This document shows, in pieces, positions 28,323 through 36,637 of a stretch of 64,000 nucleotides of DNA (the first letter of the stretch is position 1; every line of letters begins with the position of its first letter). Origin of the DNA: Thalassobaculum sp965228445 (GTDB taxonomy: Bacteria; Pseudomonadota; Alphaproteobacteria; Thalassobaculales; Thalassobaculaceae); contig OZ245813.1 of assembly GCA_965228445.1 (NCBI GenBank), forward strand, positions 4,774,001 through 4,838,000. The letters run 5' to 3'. The notes under the pieces were generated by a model that was not told the DNA's origin, did not search any database, and saw only the letters and a list, made by a program, of their open reading frames with translations. A program made the translations under genes and the position numbers.

Positions 28323-29165
28323 TCAGATGTCCGCCCGGAAGGTCGGCCGGTCGGTGCCGTGGTACAGGATCCTCGCCTGGCGCTCGGCCGCTTCCGCCTG
28401 CATGGCGACCAGCGCGGGATCCATGTCGCGTTCCGGCCGCGGCTCGAGCTGGAAGTGCCCGTACTCGTCGGTGCCGCGCACCAGGGCGGCGCTGTCATCG
28501 TCGATGACGACCTGCCGCACGTGCGTCGGGATGTAGCGGATCGCCAAGCCGATCCGGCGGTCGTCGGCGCGGTTCGCCGGCGAGGCATGGAAGATTTTCT
28601 GATGGTGCAACGACATTTCCCCGGGCCGAAGGGTCACGTCGATGGCCTTGTCCTCGTCGACCTCGACGGCGATCTCCTGGCCGCGGGTCAGCATGGCGCC
28701 TTTCTTCCAGGTATCGTGATGCGGCACGACTTCGCGGGTGTGGGTCCCAGGGACCATTCGCATGGCGCCGCTCTCCGGCGTGCTGGGGGATAGTGCGATC
28801 CATGCCGTCAGCGCCTCGTCCGGGTCCAGGTTCCAGTAGGTCAGGTCCTGGTGCCAGGCCACATAGCGCTCATCGCCGGGCTCCTTGATGAAAAAGTGCG
28901 TGTTCCAGGCCAGAAGATTCGGTCCGAGGATGTCCTCAACCGCGTCCAGCACCTTCGGATGCCGGATCAGTTCGTCCACCCAGCGGAACAACAGGTGCGT
29001 CTTGAACATCATCGGGCCGCGGAGCGGACCGCCGTTGTCCCGCTCGAAGGCTTCGAGGGCGCTCCGATAGCGCTGCACCTCCTCGGCCCCGAGCGCCGGG
29101 ATCGGAAAGTAGAAGCCGTCGCGCTCGTACTCGGCAATCGCTTCGGCGGTAAGGGTTTTCAGCAT
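28323..29165 (-). CDS. Phytanoyl-CoA dioxygenase (PhyH) family 2-oxoglutarate/Fe(II) oxygenase
   Basis: A 280-residue protein. ATG at 29165 follows a perfect GGAGGA site. The facial triad is visible: His and Asp in AWHQDLTYW (about residues 107-115) and the distal His in the ESGAMRMVPGTH to HQKIFHASPAN region (about 143-205), followed by the Arg of GLAIRYIP that would bind 2-oxoglutarate. Length and motifs fit the PhyH family, which hydroxylates small molecules or fatty-acyl substrates. The substrate cannot be told from sequence. It is divergent from a GntR regulator with GAATAC repeats between the two, and a second 2-oxoglutarate dioxygenase (TauD type) lies beyond that regulator. Confidence 0.88.
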   Translation of the reverse strand: MLKTLTAEAIAEYERDGFYFPIPALGAEEVQRYRSALEAFERDNGGPLRGPMMFKTHLLFRWVDELIRHPKVLDAVEDILGPNLLAWNTHFFIKEPGDERYVAWHQDLTYWNLDPDEALTAWIALSPSTPESGAMRMVPGTHTREVVPHHDTWKKGAMLTRGQEIAVEVDEDKAIDVTLRPGEMSLHHQKIFHASPANRADDRRIGLAIRYIPTHVRQVVIDDDSAALVRGTDEYGHFQLEPRPERDMDPALVAMQAEAAERQARILYHGTDRPTFRADI

Positions 29166-29218
29166 GGTTTCCTCCAGGATCGGGTACGGGATTTGGCAGT
29201 TTCCCGCTTGCACAATCG

Positions 29219-29238
29219 GAATACTGAATACAGAATAC
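29219..29238. promoter_or_regulatory. Three GAATAC direct repeats between phyH-like and gntR genes
   Basis: GAATAC occurs at 29219-29224, 29226-29231 and 29233-29238, spaced by exactly seven bases, in the 77-bp divergent gap. It ends four bases before the GntR gene start at 29243, so it could be the operator by which that regulator controls both promoters. Confidence 0.45.
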
Positions 29239-29242
29239 GTGC

Positions 29243-29920
29243 ATGACAACCCGAAACCCGATCTCGCCGGTCGCCGGCACCCCCTCGTTGCTTGACCAGG
29301 TCTACAACCACCTGCTCGAGGCAATCTGCGACTGCCGCCTGGAGCCGGGGACCGTGCTGCGCCAGGAAGAATTGGCACGCAACCTGGGGGTCTCGCGACA
29401 GCCAGTGCAACAGGCGCTGCAGCTGCTCCGGCGGCAGCGCCTAGTGCATGAGCACGGCCGCAGCGGCGTCCAGGTGGCTCCCGTGGAGGCCGGCTTCGTG
29501 CGGCAACTCTACGAGGTGCGAGGCGCGCTGGACGCATGCGCCGCCCGGTTGGCCGCGGGCAGGCCGTGCAGCGCCGGTGACGTCGCCACCGGACAGCGCC
29601 TTATCGACCAGGGGCGAGCGGCGCTGCGATCAGGCGTCCTGACCGACCGGCTGGCCGCCGACGTCCGCTTCCATAGCTTCATCTACGAGTTGTCCGGCAA
29701 CCCCCTGCTGGACGAGGCCGCGGCCTCGTACTGGCACCACATCCGCCGGCTGATCGCCCTGACGCTGCGCACCGAGCATCCTATGCACGCGGTCTGGGAC
29801 GACCACGCGGCGATACTACAGGCAATCGTCGACGGCGAGCCCGGCCGTGCCGAGCAACTTGCCATCGAGCACGCCCGCAACAATGCCCGGCTGCTCTTGG
29901 CGCGGCTCGAAGGAGGCTGA
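29243..29920 (+). CDS. GntR-family (FCD domain) transcriptional regulator
   Basis: A 225-residue regulator. The winged helix-turn-helix (about 18-80) reads LEPGTVLRQEELARNLGVSRQPVQQALQ in consecutive pieces, typical of the FadR/VanR branch. The C-terminal FCD domain (about 88-220) has metal/ligand-site residues in LAADVRFHSFIYELSGNP and the final DDHAAILQAI. It lies between two oxygenase genes and likely controls the divergent PhyH-family gene, and perhaps the TauD-family gene 91 bp downstream. The effector is unknown; FCD regulators commonly bind organic acids. Confidence 0.92.
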   Translation: MTTRNPISPVAGTPSLLDQVYNHLLEAICDCRLEPGTVLRQEELARNLGVSRQPVQQALQLLRRQRLVHEHGRSGVQVAPVEAGFVRQLYEVRGALDACAARLAAGRPCSAGDVATGQRLIDQGRAALRSGVLTDRLAADVRFHSFIYELSGNPLLDEAAASYWHHIRRLIALTLRTEHPMHAVWDDHAAILQAIVDGEPGRAEQLAIEHARNNARLLLARLEGG

Positions 29921-30011
29921 CCTCGCCCCATCGCTTCACCGTGCCTTGCGGCACGGCCGCACTGGAGTAGGCTGACGCCAAGAGCCGGGAAAGAACCAGT
30001 GGGAGGAAGCC

Positions 30012-30902
30012 ATGGCTGCAGCCGTCGAGGCGGGATCCGCATCCGGATCCGCCCGCAAGTTCGAGGTCCGTCCGCTGCACCCCGATTTTGGGGCCGAGAT
30101 CGTCGGCATCACGCTCGAGGACGCCGTCGGCAAGGCGATGTTCGCCGAGATCTACAAGGTGTTCCTGGACCGCAAGCTGATCCTGTTCCGCGACGTCGAC
30201 CTGCCGCCGTCCGTGCAGGTCGCGTTCGCGCGCCGGTTCGGCGAGGTCCAGGTGCACGTCATGAATCAGTACCACGGCTATCCCGACCACCCGGAGATCT
30301 ACCTGCTGACCAACCTCGACGCCGAGGGGCGGCCAAACGGACGGCACCCGGACAAGGGGACGATGTACTGGCACACCGACGGGTCCTGGCGGCCGACCAC
30401 CGGCCACGCCACCATGATGTATTCCGAGATCGTGCCAGAGGAGGGCGGCGAGACCCACTTCGCCGACATGGCCGCCGCCTACGACGGGCTCAGCCCCGAG
30501 TGGAAGGCGCGGCTGGGCGGCCTGCGGGCGTTCCACAACCTCGACTTCTCGCGCACCCGCCGGCACGGCCACGAGCCGATGACCGAGAAGCAGAAGGCCG
30601 AGGTGCCGCCGGTCGACCACCCGATGGTGCGCACCCATCCCGAGACCGGTCGCAAGGCCCTGTTCCTCGGCGACCACGCGGAGTGGATCGACGGCATGGA
30701 CTACGAGGCGGGAAGAGCGCTGATCGAGGAGGTCAACGCCCTGGCGACCCCCGAGCACCTGGTCTATCGGCACCGCTGGCAGCCGCGCGAATGCGTGGTG
30801 TGGGACAACCGTGCCCTGCTGCACCGGGCGACCGGCTACGACCCAGCCACCCAGCGTCGGGTGATGCGGCGCTGCACGGTGCTCGGCGACCGGCCGTACT
30901 GA
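30012..30902 (+). CDS. TauD/TfdA-family 2-oxoglutarate-dependent dioxygenase
   Basis: A 296-residue enzyme; GGGAGGAAGCC precedes ATG 30012. The iron-binding HxD is in YWHTDGSW (His118, Asp120 approximately) and the distal His in ALLHRATGYDP near residue 273, followed by Arg residues in RRVMRRC that bind 2-oxoglutarate. The N-terminal LHPDFGAEIVGI is typical of the family. Members cleave taurine, alkylsulfonates, herbicide ethers and similar compounds. Its pairing with a NitT/TauT-type ABC transporter further right suggests organic sulfur or nitrogen use, but it is a separate transcript. An IS fragment follows the stop within eight bases. Confidence 0.9.
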   Translation: MAAAVEAGSASGSARKFEVRPLHPDFGAEIVGITLEDAVGKAMFAEIYKVFLDRKLILFRDVDLPPSVQVAFARRFGEVQVHVMNQYHGYPDHPEIYLLTNLDAEGRPNGRHPDKGTMYWHTDGSWRPTTGHATMMYSEIVPEEGGETHFADMAAAYDGLSPEWKARLGGLRAFHNLDFSRTRRHGHEPMTEKQKAEVPPVDHPMVRTHPETGRKALFLGDHAEWIDGMDYEAGRALIEEVNALATPEHLVYRHRWQPRECVVWDNRALLHRATGYDPATQRRVMRRCTVLGDRPY

Positions 30903-30909
30903 CGGCCGA

Positions 30910-31198
30910 CTAGGTCGTGGACTCATAATTTTTGATCCAGAGCCTGGTGGACGCGAGGGCGATTGTGGCGAGGAAGTTCCTTGCGAGCTCGTGATATCGT
31001 GTCGCCATGGCTCGGAAGTGTTTGAGCCGGTTGAAGAAGCGTTCGACAAGATTGCGTTGTCGGTAGATCTGATGGTCGACGGATCGGCGGACCCGGGCGT
31101 TAATTTGGCTGGGGATGTGGGCCTTGGCGCCGCGAGTCTCGATTAGGTCGATGATGGCCTGGGCGTAGTAGCCCCGGTTGGCGACCACGTCTCCTCCC
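30910..31198 (-). pseudogene. IS5-family transposase, C-terminal fragment
   Basis: The minus-strand frame reads VANRGYYAQAI, YRQRNLVERFFNRLKHFR and MATRYHELARNFLA, ending YESTT. These are the last catalytic blocks of an IS5-type transposase, without the front half. It is a different element from the fragment at 22995-23414, since the two differ along their length. Its 5' edge abuts a truncated Nudix gene, which suggests the element inserted there before decaying. Confidence 0.85.
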
Positions 31199-31202
31199 GC
31201 AA

Positions 31203-31442
31203 TTAGCGCAACGCGGCATCCGCGGGTGTTTCGCCGGCGTCTATTCCCTCACCTGGCAACTCCCACCAGTGACCAAGCACCGGATCGGTAACAACGCGCG
31301 CGTGGAGTAAGAGGACACTTCCTTCGATGTCGCGGACGATCAGGCGAATGGCCTTCCGTTCGACCACTGGAAAGTCTTCCGGCAAGTCAGGGACTTTCAT
31401 CCGGTGGGCCTTCGGCTTCGGTTCGCGCAGGGAGAGCCTCAA
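31203..31442 (-). pseudogene. Nudix hydrolase truncated within the Nudix box
   Basis: The frame gives ERKAIRLIVRDIEGSVLLLH and WWELPGEGIDAGETPADAALR, the start of a Nudix hydrolase. It stops exactly where the catalytic REUXEE part of the Nudix box should follow. The rest of the gene is replaced by an IS5-type fragment starting within a few bases. The product would be inactive. Confidence 0.8.
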
Positions 31443-31887
31443 GGTATCTGCCCATCACTCTCAGTGAGCGCCTGCAGGCTCACCGAGGCCTCGTCTGCCA
31501 GCGAATGGCTGCCGAGGGCAGGACGCCCTTGGTGGCGAGCGACCGCTTCTGGGCGATCTGCCTATAGCCCACCGGCGTCCGCTTTGGGTCGTAGGCGCAT
31601 AGGTTTCGAAAGGTCGCTTAGCGGTGAATGAGCTTCAGAATTCCGTTGGCAGCGAAGGGCCGCCGGCGGTAGGTGCGTCGTTGATACGGCGGTTTGTGCC
31701 AGGGTTTTGCGGTTCAGTCTCGTAGGACGGAGCGGGTCGAGTTGTACTGGCCAGCGACGGCAAAAGTATGGCAGCCGAATGAATCAACGTTTTCCTTATA
31801 GTTCATATATCAATTATATCTTGGACGTTGATTTGGCCTCTCTTTACCCTGCGCTCAGTTTCGACAGAGCGTAGGTGGGGTGCCAGC
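31443..31887. other. Intergenic region with repeat remnants and a promoter
   Basis: No gene is supported. The part at 31490-31640 contains degraded copies of a dispersed motif (GCGACCGCTTCTGGGC, then GTCCGCTTTGGGTCGTAGGC, then GGTCGCTTAGCG). The right end contains the promoter described for the flavin reductase gene. Confidence 0.45.
31804..31850 (+). promoter_or_regulatory. Putative sigma-70 promoter and LysR-type operator for the flavin reductase gene
   Basis: TTGGAC (31821-31826) and TACCCT (31845-31850) are separated by 18 bp. Just upstream lies CATATATCAATTATATC. The same arrangement, with matching bases in TCATAT, CAATTAT and CTTGGACG, occurs at 33427-33474 in front of the luciferase-like gene, suggesting that one regulator controls both. 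Confidence 0.6.
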
Positions 31888-32436
31888 ATGCAATCCATAC
31901 CGAAGCAGTTTCCCCTTTTGCCGCCCGGCGCCGCCCTGCTTCGGGCTTCCAGTGCGGAAATGCGGGTCGCGATGCGGCGCTTCATCACCGGAGTCACGGT
32001 CGTTACCACCTTCGACGAAAACCAGACCCTGGTGGGCATGACCGCGAGCTCTTTCACCTCGGTCTCCCTGGAGCCCCCGCTGGTCCTGGTCTGTCTTGGA
32101 GAGCAGTCGCGCACCTTCCACCATTGCGCTCGCCGGGGTCGCTACGCCATTAATCTCCTGAGCGACGGCCAGGGCGACACCGCGACCAGGTTCGCGGTCC
32201 GCGGCGGGTCGCGCGACGATGTCTGTCCATGGCGGGTGAGTGAACGCGGGCTGCCTCTGCTCGCCGGCAGCCTGGCGGGGTTCGAATGCCGCCTGGTCAA
32301 CAGCGTGATGGCCGGCGACCATGCGATCCTGATCGGCGAGGTGGAGGCGATCAGCACCTGCGAGGACAGCGGTCCGCTGGTGTATCACGACGGCCGGCTG
32401 TTCGGCCTGGACGCCGGGATAGCGGCACCGGCCTGA
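31888..32436 (+). CDS. Flavin reductase-like domain protein
   Basis: A 182-residue protein starting at ATG 31888 with GGTGGGG upstream; an earlier in-frame start at 31828 lies within the probable promoter transcript start. It matches the FMN-binding split-barrel flavin reductase family: MRRFITGVTVVTT, VGMTASSFTSVSLEPPLVLVC, YAINLLSDGQ and DHAILIGEVEAI. Such proteins reduce FMN or FAD with NAD(P)H and hand it to a two-component monooxygenase. The luciferase-like monooxygenase encoded at 33520, which shares its promoter pattern, is the obvious partner. A LysR regulator lies between them on the opposite strand. Confidence 0.9.
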   Translation: MQSIPKQFPLLPPGAALLRASSAEMRVAMRRFITGVTVVTTFDENQTLVGMTASSFTSVSLEPPLVLVCLGEQSRTFHHCARRGRYAINLLSDGQGDTATRFAVRGGSRDDVCPWRVSERGLPLLAGSLAGFECRLVNSVMAGDHAILIGEVEAISTCEDSGPLVYHDGRLFGLDAGIAAPA

Positions 32437-32465
32437 GCCCGGGCGTGGTGGCGGGGGCGGGGCGG

Positions 32466-33392
32466 TCAGGCGTTCGGTTCCACGCCGGGCCAGTCGCCCG
32501 CCTCAACAAGGTCGGTCACCGTCTGGCGGATCGTGGTGATCAGCAGGTCGACGATCGGGCTGCGCTGCCGGGTGGTCGACAGCATCATCGCCAGGGGCCA
32601 ATAAGCGGTCGGCCGGAACGGTACGGCCGCCAGCTCCCCGCGTGCGACATATTCCACGAACGATCCCTGGCTGAGCAGGCTGTATCCCAGCCCCTGGATC
32701 AGCAGGCTGCGGACCATGGACGTATCGTCGATCTCCATGGAGACGAAGGGCGTGATGCCCAGCGTCGTCAGGGTCTCGTCGAGCAGCCGGCGGGAACTGT
32801 TGGGGCGGCCGGGCAGGATCAGAGGCACCGTGCTCAAGTCCTGCGGCCGGGCGAAGCCGCGCGCGAACGGCTCGGCATCGGGCTTGCCGACCAGGAAGAC
32901 CTCCTCGTCGACCAGCGGAATGACCTCGAACCCGCGCTGCGGTAGCGGCCCGTGCAGGCAGGCCACATCCACCCGACCCCGCACCAGCCACTCGTGGATG
33001 TAGCCGCTGTATCCCGCGACGACCTTCAGGAAAGCACCGGGGCAGTCGGACCGAAAGCGCCGGACCAGTTCCGGCATCAGGAAGTGCCCCGCGCCGGGCG
33101 GCACCGCCAGGGTCAGGGTGCCGGCCAGATCCGTCCCGGCGCCCTGGATCTCGGCCGTCACGTTCTCGACCTGGCGCAGGATTGCTTGGCTGCGTTCGAA
33201 CAGCAGCCGCCCGGCCTCGGTCGGGGTCACCCCGTGGCCGCTGCGCACGAACAGGGGGCGGCCGAGTTCGCCCTCCAGATGCGCCACCTGGCGGCTGACC
33301 GCCGGCTGGGAAATCCGCAGCGATTCCGCCGCCCGGCTGTAGCTCCCGAACTCCACCACCGCCTGGAAATACCGCAAGGCCCGCAGGTCCAT
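32466..33392 (-). CDS. LysR-family transcriptional regulator
   Basis: A 308-residue regulator. The N-terminal helix-turn-helix reads LRYFQAVVEFGSYSRAAESL and SQPAVSRQVAHLE, followed by the LysR substrate-binding domain (about 90-295). It converges with the flavin reductase gene (29 bp between stops) and is divergent from the luciferase-like monooxygenase gene (127 bp between starts). Near-identical operator/promoter elements precede both of those genes, so this regulator probably controls them. The inducer is unknown. Confidence 0.93.
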   Translation of the reverse strand: MDLRALRYFQAVVEFGSYSRAAESLRISQPAVSRQVAHLEGELGRPLFVRSGHGVTPTEAGRLLFERSQAILRQVENVTAEIQGAGTDLAGTLTLAVPPGAGHFLMPELVRRFRSDCPGAFLKVVAGYSGYIHEWLVRGRVDVACLHGPLPQRGFEVIPLVDEEVFLVGKPDAEPFARGFARPQDLSTVPLILPGRPNSSRRLLDETLTTLGITPFVSMEIDDTSMVRSLLIQGLGYSLLSQGSFVEYVARGELAAVPFRPTAYWPLAMMLSTTRQRSPIVDLLITTIRQTVTDLVEAGDWPGVEPNA

Positions 33393-33424
33393 CGTGCCAA
33401 CCCCGATTCTACGTTCTGGTTATG

Positions 33425-33474
33425 CATCATATGCCAATTATGCCTTGGACGCTATTCCGGCCCCTCGATACGCT
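33425..33474 (+). promoter_or_regulatory. Putative sigma-70 promoter and LysR-type operator for the luciferase-like/ABC operon
   Basis: TTGGAC (33445-33450) and TACGCT (33469-33474) are 18 bp apart. The upstream block CATCATATGCCAATTATGCC matches the element at 31804-31850. It lies in the divergent gap next to the LysR gene, the usual place for a LysR box. Confidence 0.6.
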
Positions 33475-33519
33475 TAATTGTCTCTTCGTGATGAGACCTG
33501 AATTCCAAGAGGTGGCAAG

Positions 33520-34605
33520 ATGAAATTCGGCCTTATGACCCAAATTCAGATCCCGCGCCCTTGGGAACCAAATGCCGAAGCGATCGCATACAAGAACATG
33601 CTTAGCCAGGCAGTCGCAGGTGAAGCTGCAGGTTTTGAGTATTATTGGCTGACAGAAATGCACTTCTTCCGGCAGATTGGGCACAGCCCGTCCCCGGATT
33701 TGCTGCATGCGGCCATCAGCCAGATAACGTCGAAGATCCGGCTGGGGTTCGCCGTCCTGCTGCTGCCGATGCACAACCCGTTCATGCTGGCCGAGCGCGT
33801 CGCCTCCGTCGACGTTCTGAGCCAGGGACGGGTGGATTTCGGCTTCGGCCGCGGCTCCTCGCCCTACATGACCGAGGCCTTCAGCGTCGATCCGGCCACC
33901 AGCCGGGAGGTGTCGAACGAGGCGCTGGCCGCCCTCATGAAGATGTGGAAAGAGGATCTGTTCCCCGGCTTCAAGGGCGAGTTCTTCGATCTGCCTGCCC
34001 GGCACGTGTTGCCGCGCCCGATCCAGCAGCCGCATCCGCCGCTCTGGGTCGCGGCGTCGAACCTGTCGACCTACGAGTTCGCGGCGCGCCAGGGCGTCGG
34101 CGTCATCGGCGTGACCCGCAACAGCATCGACGAGACCCGCGACGCGATCCGGACCTACCGCGAGACCATCCGGAGCGCCGATCCGGCCGGCTTCGTCGGT
34201 CATGCACCGAACGAGAACGTCGCCGCCTTCGGCATCGCCTGCTGCCATGTGGATGACCGCACCGGGAAGGACATCGCCTGCGCTGCGGCCCGCTGGTACA
34301 ACGGCGACAACGACGTGGAACTCAACCATGTCCGTTTCGCCTCGGCCGGCGGCAAGGACGCCGTCGTCGCCAAGTTCCGGCAGCGTTCCAACGACCAGCT
34401 CATCGAGGATGGCATGGCCATCGGCGGCAACCCGGACTCGGTCTGCCGCCAGGTGGAGAAGTGGGCCGAAGCCGGCCTCGATCAGATGATCTTCGTTCTC
34501 CAGGCGGGCAACACGACCCATGACGAGGTCATGCGGTCGATCGACCTGATCGGGGAGAAGGTAATCCCGCGCTTCCAGTCCGGTACGGAGGTCGCGGTCG
34601 CATAA
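33520..34605 (+). CDS. Luciferase-like (LLM class) flavin-dependent monooxygenase
   Basis: A 361-residue protein. It starts MKFGLMTQIQIPRPW, followed by the TIM-barrel motifs of the bacterial luciferase superfamily: GFEYYWLTEMHFF, KIRLGFAVLLLPMHNPF, QGRVDFGFGRGS and a late GNPDSVCRQVEKWAEAGLDQ. These enzymes use reduced FMN (or F420) and oxygen to oxidise amines, sulfonates, heterocycles or aldehydes. The flavin reductase at 31888, under the same promoter pattern, supports an FMNH2-dependent two-component system. It is the first gene of an operon with a NitT/TauT-type ABC transporter and an M24 hydrolase, so it likely attacks the imported compound. Confidence 0.92.
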   Translation: MKFGLMTQIQIPRPWEPNAEAIAYKNMLSQAVAGEAAGFEYYWLTEMHFFRQIGHSPSPDLLHAAISQITSKIRLGFAVLLLPMHNPFMLAERVASVDVLSQGRVDFGFGRGSSPYMTEAFSVDPATSREVSNEALAALMKMWKEDLFPGFKGEFFDLPARHVLPRPIQQPHPPLWVAASNLSTYEFAARQGVGVIGVTRNSIDETRDAIRTYRETIRSADPAGFVGHAPNENVAAFGIACCHVDDRTGKDIACAAARWYNGDNDVELNHVRFASAGGKDAVVAKFRQRSNDQLIEDGMAIGGNPDSVCRQVEKWAEAGLDQMIFVLQAGNTTHDEVMRSIDLIGEKVIPRFQSGTEVAVA

Positions 34606-34706
34606 ACCCGTCTTTCTCGAACCGTTCCCAACGGCCGAGACGAGCACAGGAGGCAGAGACAAGCCGGGCGAGAACAGGTGGAGTAGCTACACGAGAGGAG
34701 TTACCA

Positions 34707-35723
34707 ATGGGTAAACTGGGACGGCTGACTGGTCTGCGGCTTCGGGTGGCGGGCGTGGCGTTCGGCGCCATGGCCGCTATCGGCGTTTGCACCGCAACGG
34801 CATTCGAGGCGCGCGCCGAAATGCCGAAGCTCGATATCGGCATCTCGACGACCTGGTGGGGGCATATCCCGATCATGGTCGCCATCGATAAGGGCTACTT
34901 CAAGGAATTCGGCGTCGATGTCGAGGTCCAGCCGATCGGCAGCTCCGCCGACCGTATCCGCGCGGTGACCTCCGGCGACGTGGCCTGGAGCAATCTCGGG
35001 CGCATCGCCGCGATCAGCGAGATGTCCCGCGGCAACGAGGCATTCTACTTCTTCGCCAATGTCGACGACAGCCCGGGTAACGAGGGCTGCTGGGCGCGCC
35101 CCGGTTTCGGCTCGCTCGCCGATCTCAAGGGCAAGAAGATCGCCGCCAACAGCTCTGCCGAGATCACCTTGAGCGGCCTGCTCGAGGAGGCCGGCATGAC
35201 GATCTCCGACATTGAGTTCGTCAACCTGCCGGGCGGCGAAATGGCGGCCGCCCTGGCCAAGGGCGACGTCGACGCCGCCTGCGTGTGGGAGCCGCTGTTC
35301 ACCGCGGTGCGCGAGGCCGCGCCGGGTGGCACCCTGCTCGGCACCGACAAGGACACCGCCGGCTACAAGAAGTTCGGAACCATGGCGTCGCCGGACATCG
35401 TGATCATCTCGCGCAAGGTGGCCGACGAGACCCCCGAACTCGCGGGCAAGCTGGCCCAGGCCATGTTCAAGGGCGCGGCCTACACCAACGCCAATCCCGA
35501 AGACACGGCGGAGACGGTCGCCCATTACTTCCGCAAGCCGCCCGAGGACGTCCTCGCCGCGATCAAGTCGTTCCAGTATTTCGGCGCGGACGGCTGGGAG
35601 AAGCACATGGAACTGCATTCCGGACAGATGCAGTACCTGGCCGACTGGCTGCACGCCAACGGCAAGATCCCGTCCGCTCCGGACACGAAGAAGTGGGAGA
35701 AAACCAGCTTCATCCCGAAGTGA
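34707..35723 (+). CDS. NitT/TauT-type ABC transporter substrate-binding protein
   Basis: A 338-residue exported protein. ATG 34707 follows GAGAGGAG; the signal peptide covers about residues 1-37, with cleavage after ARAE. The mature part reads LDIGISTTWWGHIPIMVAIDKGYF, then VTSGDVAWSNLGR and GDVDAACVWEP, typical of the NMT1/SsuA-like family that binds taurine, aliphatic sulfonates, nitrate, thiamine precursors or aromatic acids. It is followed by permease and ATPase genes. It probably delivers the substrate of the luciferase-like monooxygenase upstream. Confidence 0.93.
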   Translation: MGKLGRLTGLRLRVAGVAFGAMAAIGVCTATAFEARAEMPKLDIGISTTWWGHIPIMVAIDKGYFKEFGVDVEVQPIGSSADRIRAVTSGDVAWSNLGRIAAISEMSRGNEAFYFFANVDDSPGNEGCWARPGFGSLADLKGKKIAANSSAEITLSGLLEEAGMTISDIEFVNLPGGEMAAALAKGDVDAACVWEPLFTAVREAAPGGTLLGTDKDTAGYKKFGTMASPDIVIISRKVADETPELAGKLAQAMFKGAAYTNANPEDTAETVAHYFRKPPEDVLAAIKSFQYFGADGWEKHMELHSGQMQYLADWLHANGKIPSAPDTKKWEKTSFIPK

Positions 35724-35767
35724 CCTGACGCTGGAATGGACGGCACACACTCAAGGATGGGCAGGAG

Positions 35768-36604
35768 ATGGTGACTTTGGGTCCCGTTGAAGCGACGCCG
35801 ACCGCGGGGGTGACGGAACAGGGAATCCTGCGGCGCAGGATCGCCGTCCCCTGGATGCTCCTCATCAGCCTCGCCTCGGTCGTCGCCGTGATGACGCTCT
35901 GGTACGTCTCGACGGAATTCGGCTGGGTCCTGCCCATCTTCCTGCCCAAGCCGGCCACGGTGCTCAAGGAGGCTCAGGGCGCCTTCGCCGGCGGCCTGCT
36001 GCTGACCGATGTCTGGATGTCGTCGAAGCGGGTGTTCTTCGGCTTCGCGCTGGCCGGGGTCGTCGCCATCCCGCTGGGCGTCGCCATGGCGATCTGGGCG
36101 CCGGCGAAGGCGATCCTGGATCCCTTCGTCTCCCTGCTGCGACCGCTGCCGTCGATCACCTGGATCCCGCTGACCATGCTCTGGCTCGGAATCGGCGAGG
36201 CGCAGAAGGTGGCCATCGTCTTCATGGGCTCCTGGATCTACATCCTGCTCTACACCTACGAGAGTACCAAGCGGGTCGATCCGCTGCTGATCCGCGCCGC
36301 CCGCAATCTCGGCGCGCGCGACATCGATGTGATGGTCGAAGTGATCCTGCCGGGCGCCCTGCCGGGCATCATCACCGGCCTGAAGGTGACGCTCGCGATC
36401 TCCTGGTCCTGCGTGCTCTCGGCCGAAATGGTCGCCGCACAGAACGGTCTCGGTGCGATGATCTGGCAGGCCAAGGACTGGGGAAACCTCGCCCTGGTGA
36501 TCGTCGGCATGCTCTGCATCTCCATCACGGTCCTGGTCGCCGACCAGATCGCCGATCTCATCGAACGTCTGCTGCTCCCCTGGGAGCGCAACCGGCGCCA
36601 ATGA
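35768..36604 (+). CDS. NitT/TauT-type ABC transporter permease
   Basis: A 278-residue protein with six predicted membrane spans. The conserved EAA loop reads RAARNLGARDIDVMVEVILPGALPG in consecutive pieces (about 177-201), as in SsuC/TauC. It follows the binding protein by 44 bp. Its stop lies 33 bp before the ATPase start, so all three belong to one transporter. Confidence 0.94.
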   Translation: MVTLGPVEATPTAGVTEQGILRRRIAVPWMLLISLASVVAVMTLWYVSTEFGWVLPIFLPKPATVLKEAQGAFAGGLLLTDVWMSSKRVFFGFALAGVVAIPLGVAMAIWAPAKAILDPFVSLLRPLPSITWIPLTMLWLGIGEAQKVAIVFMGSWIYILLYTYESTKRVDPLLIRAARNLGARDIDVMVEVILPGALPGIITGLKVTLAISWSCVLSAEMVAAQNGLGAMIWQAKDWGNLALVIVGMLCISITVLVADQIADLIERLLLPWERNRRQ

Positions 36605-36637
36605 CCGGAAGCCAGCGACCTGAAGGGCCAGCCTGCG

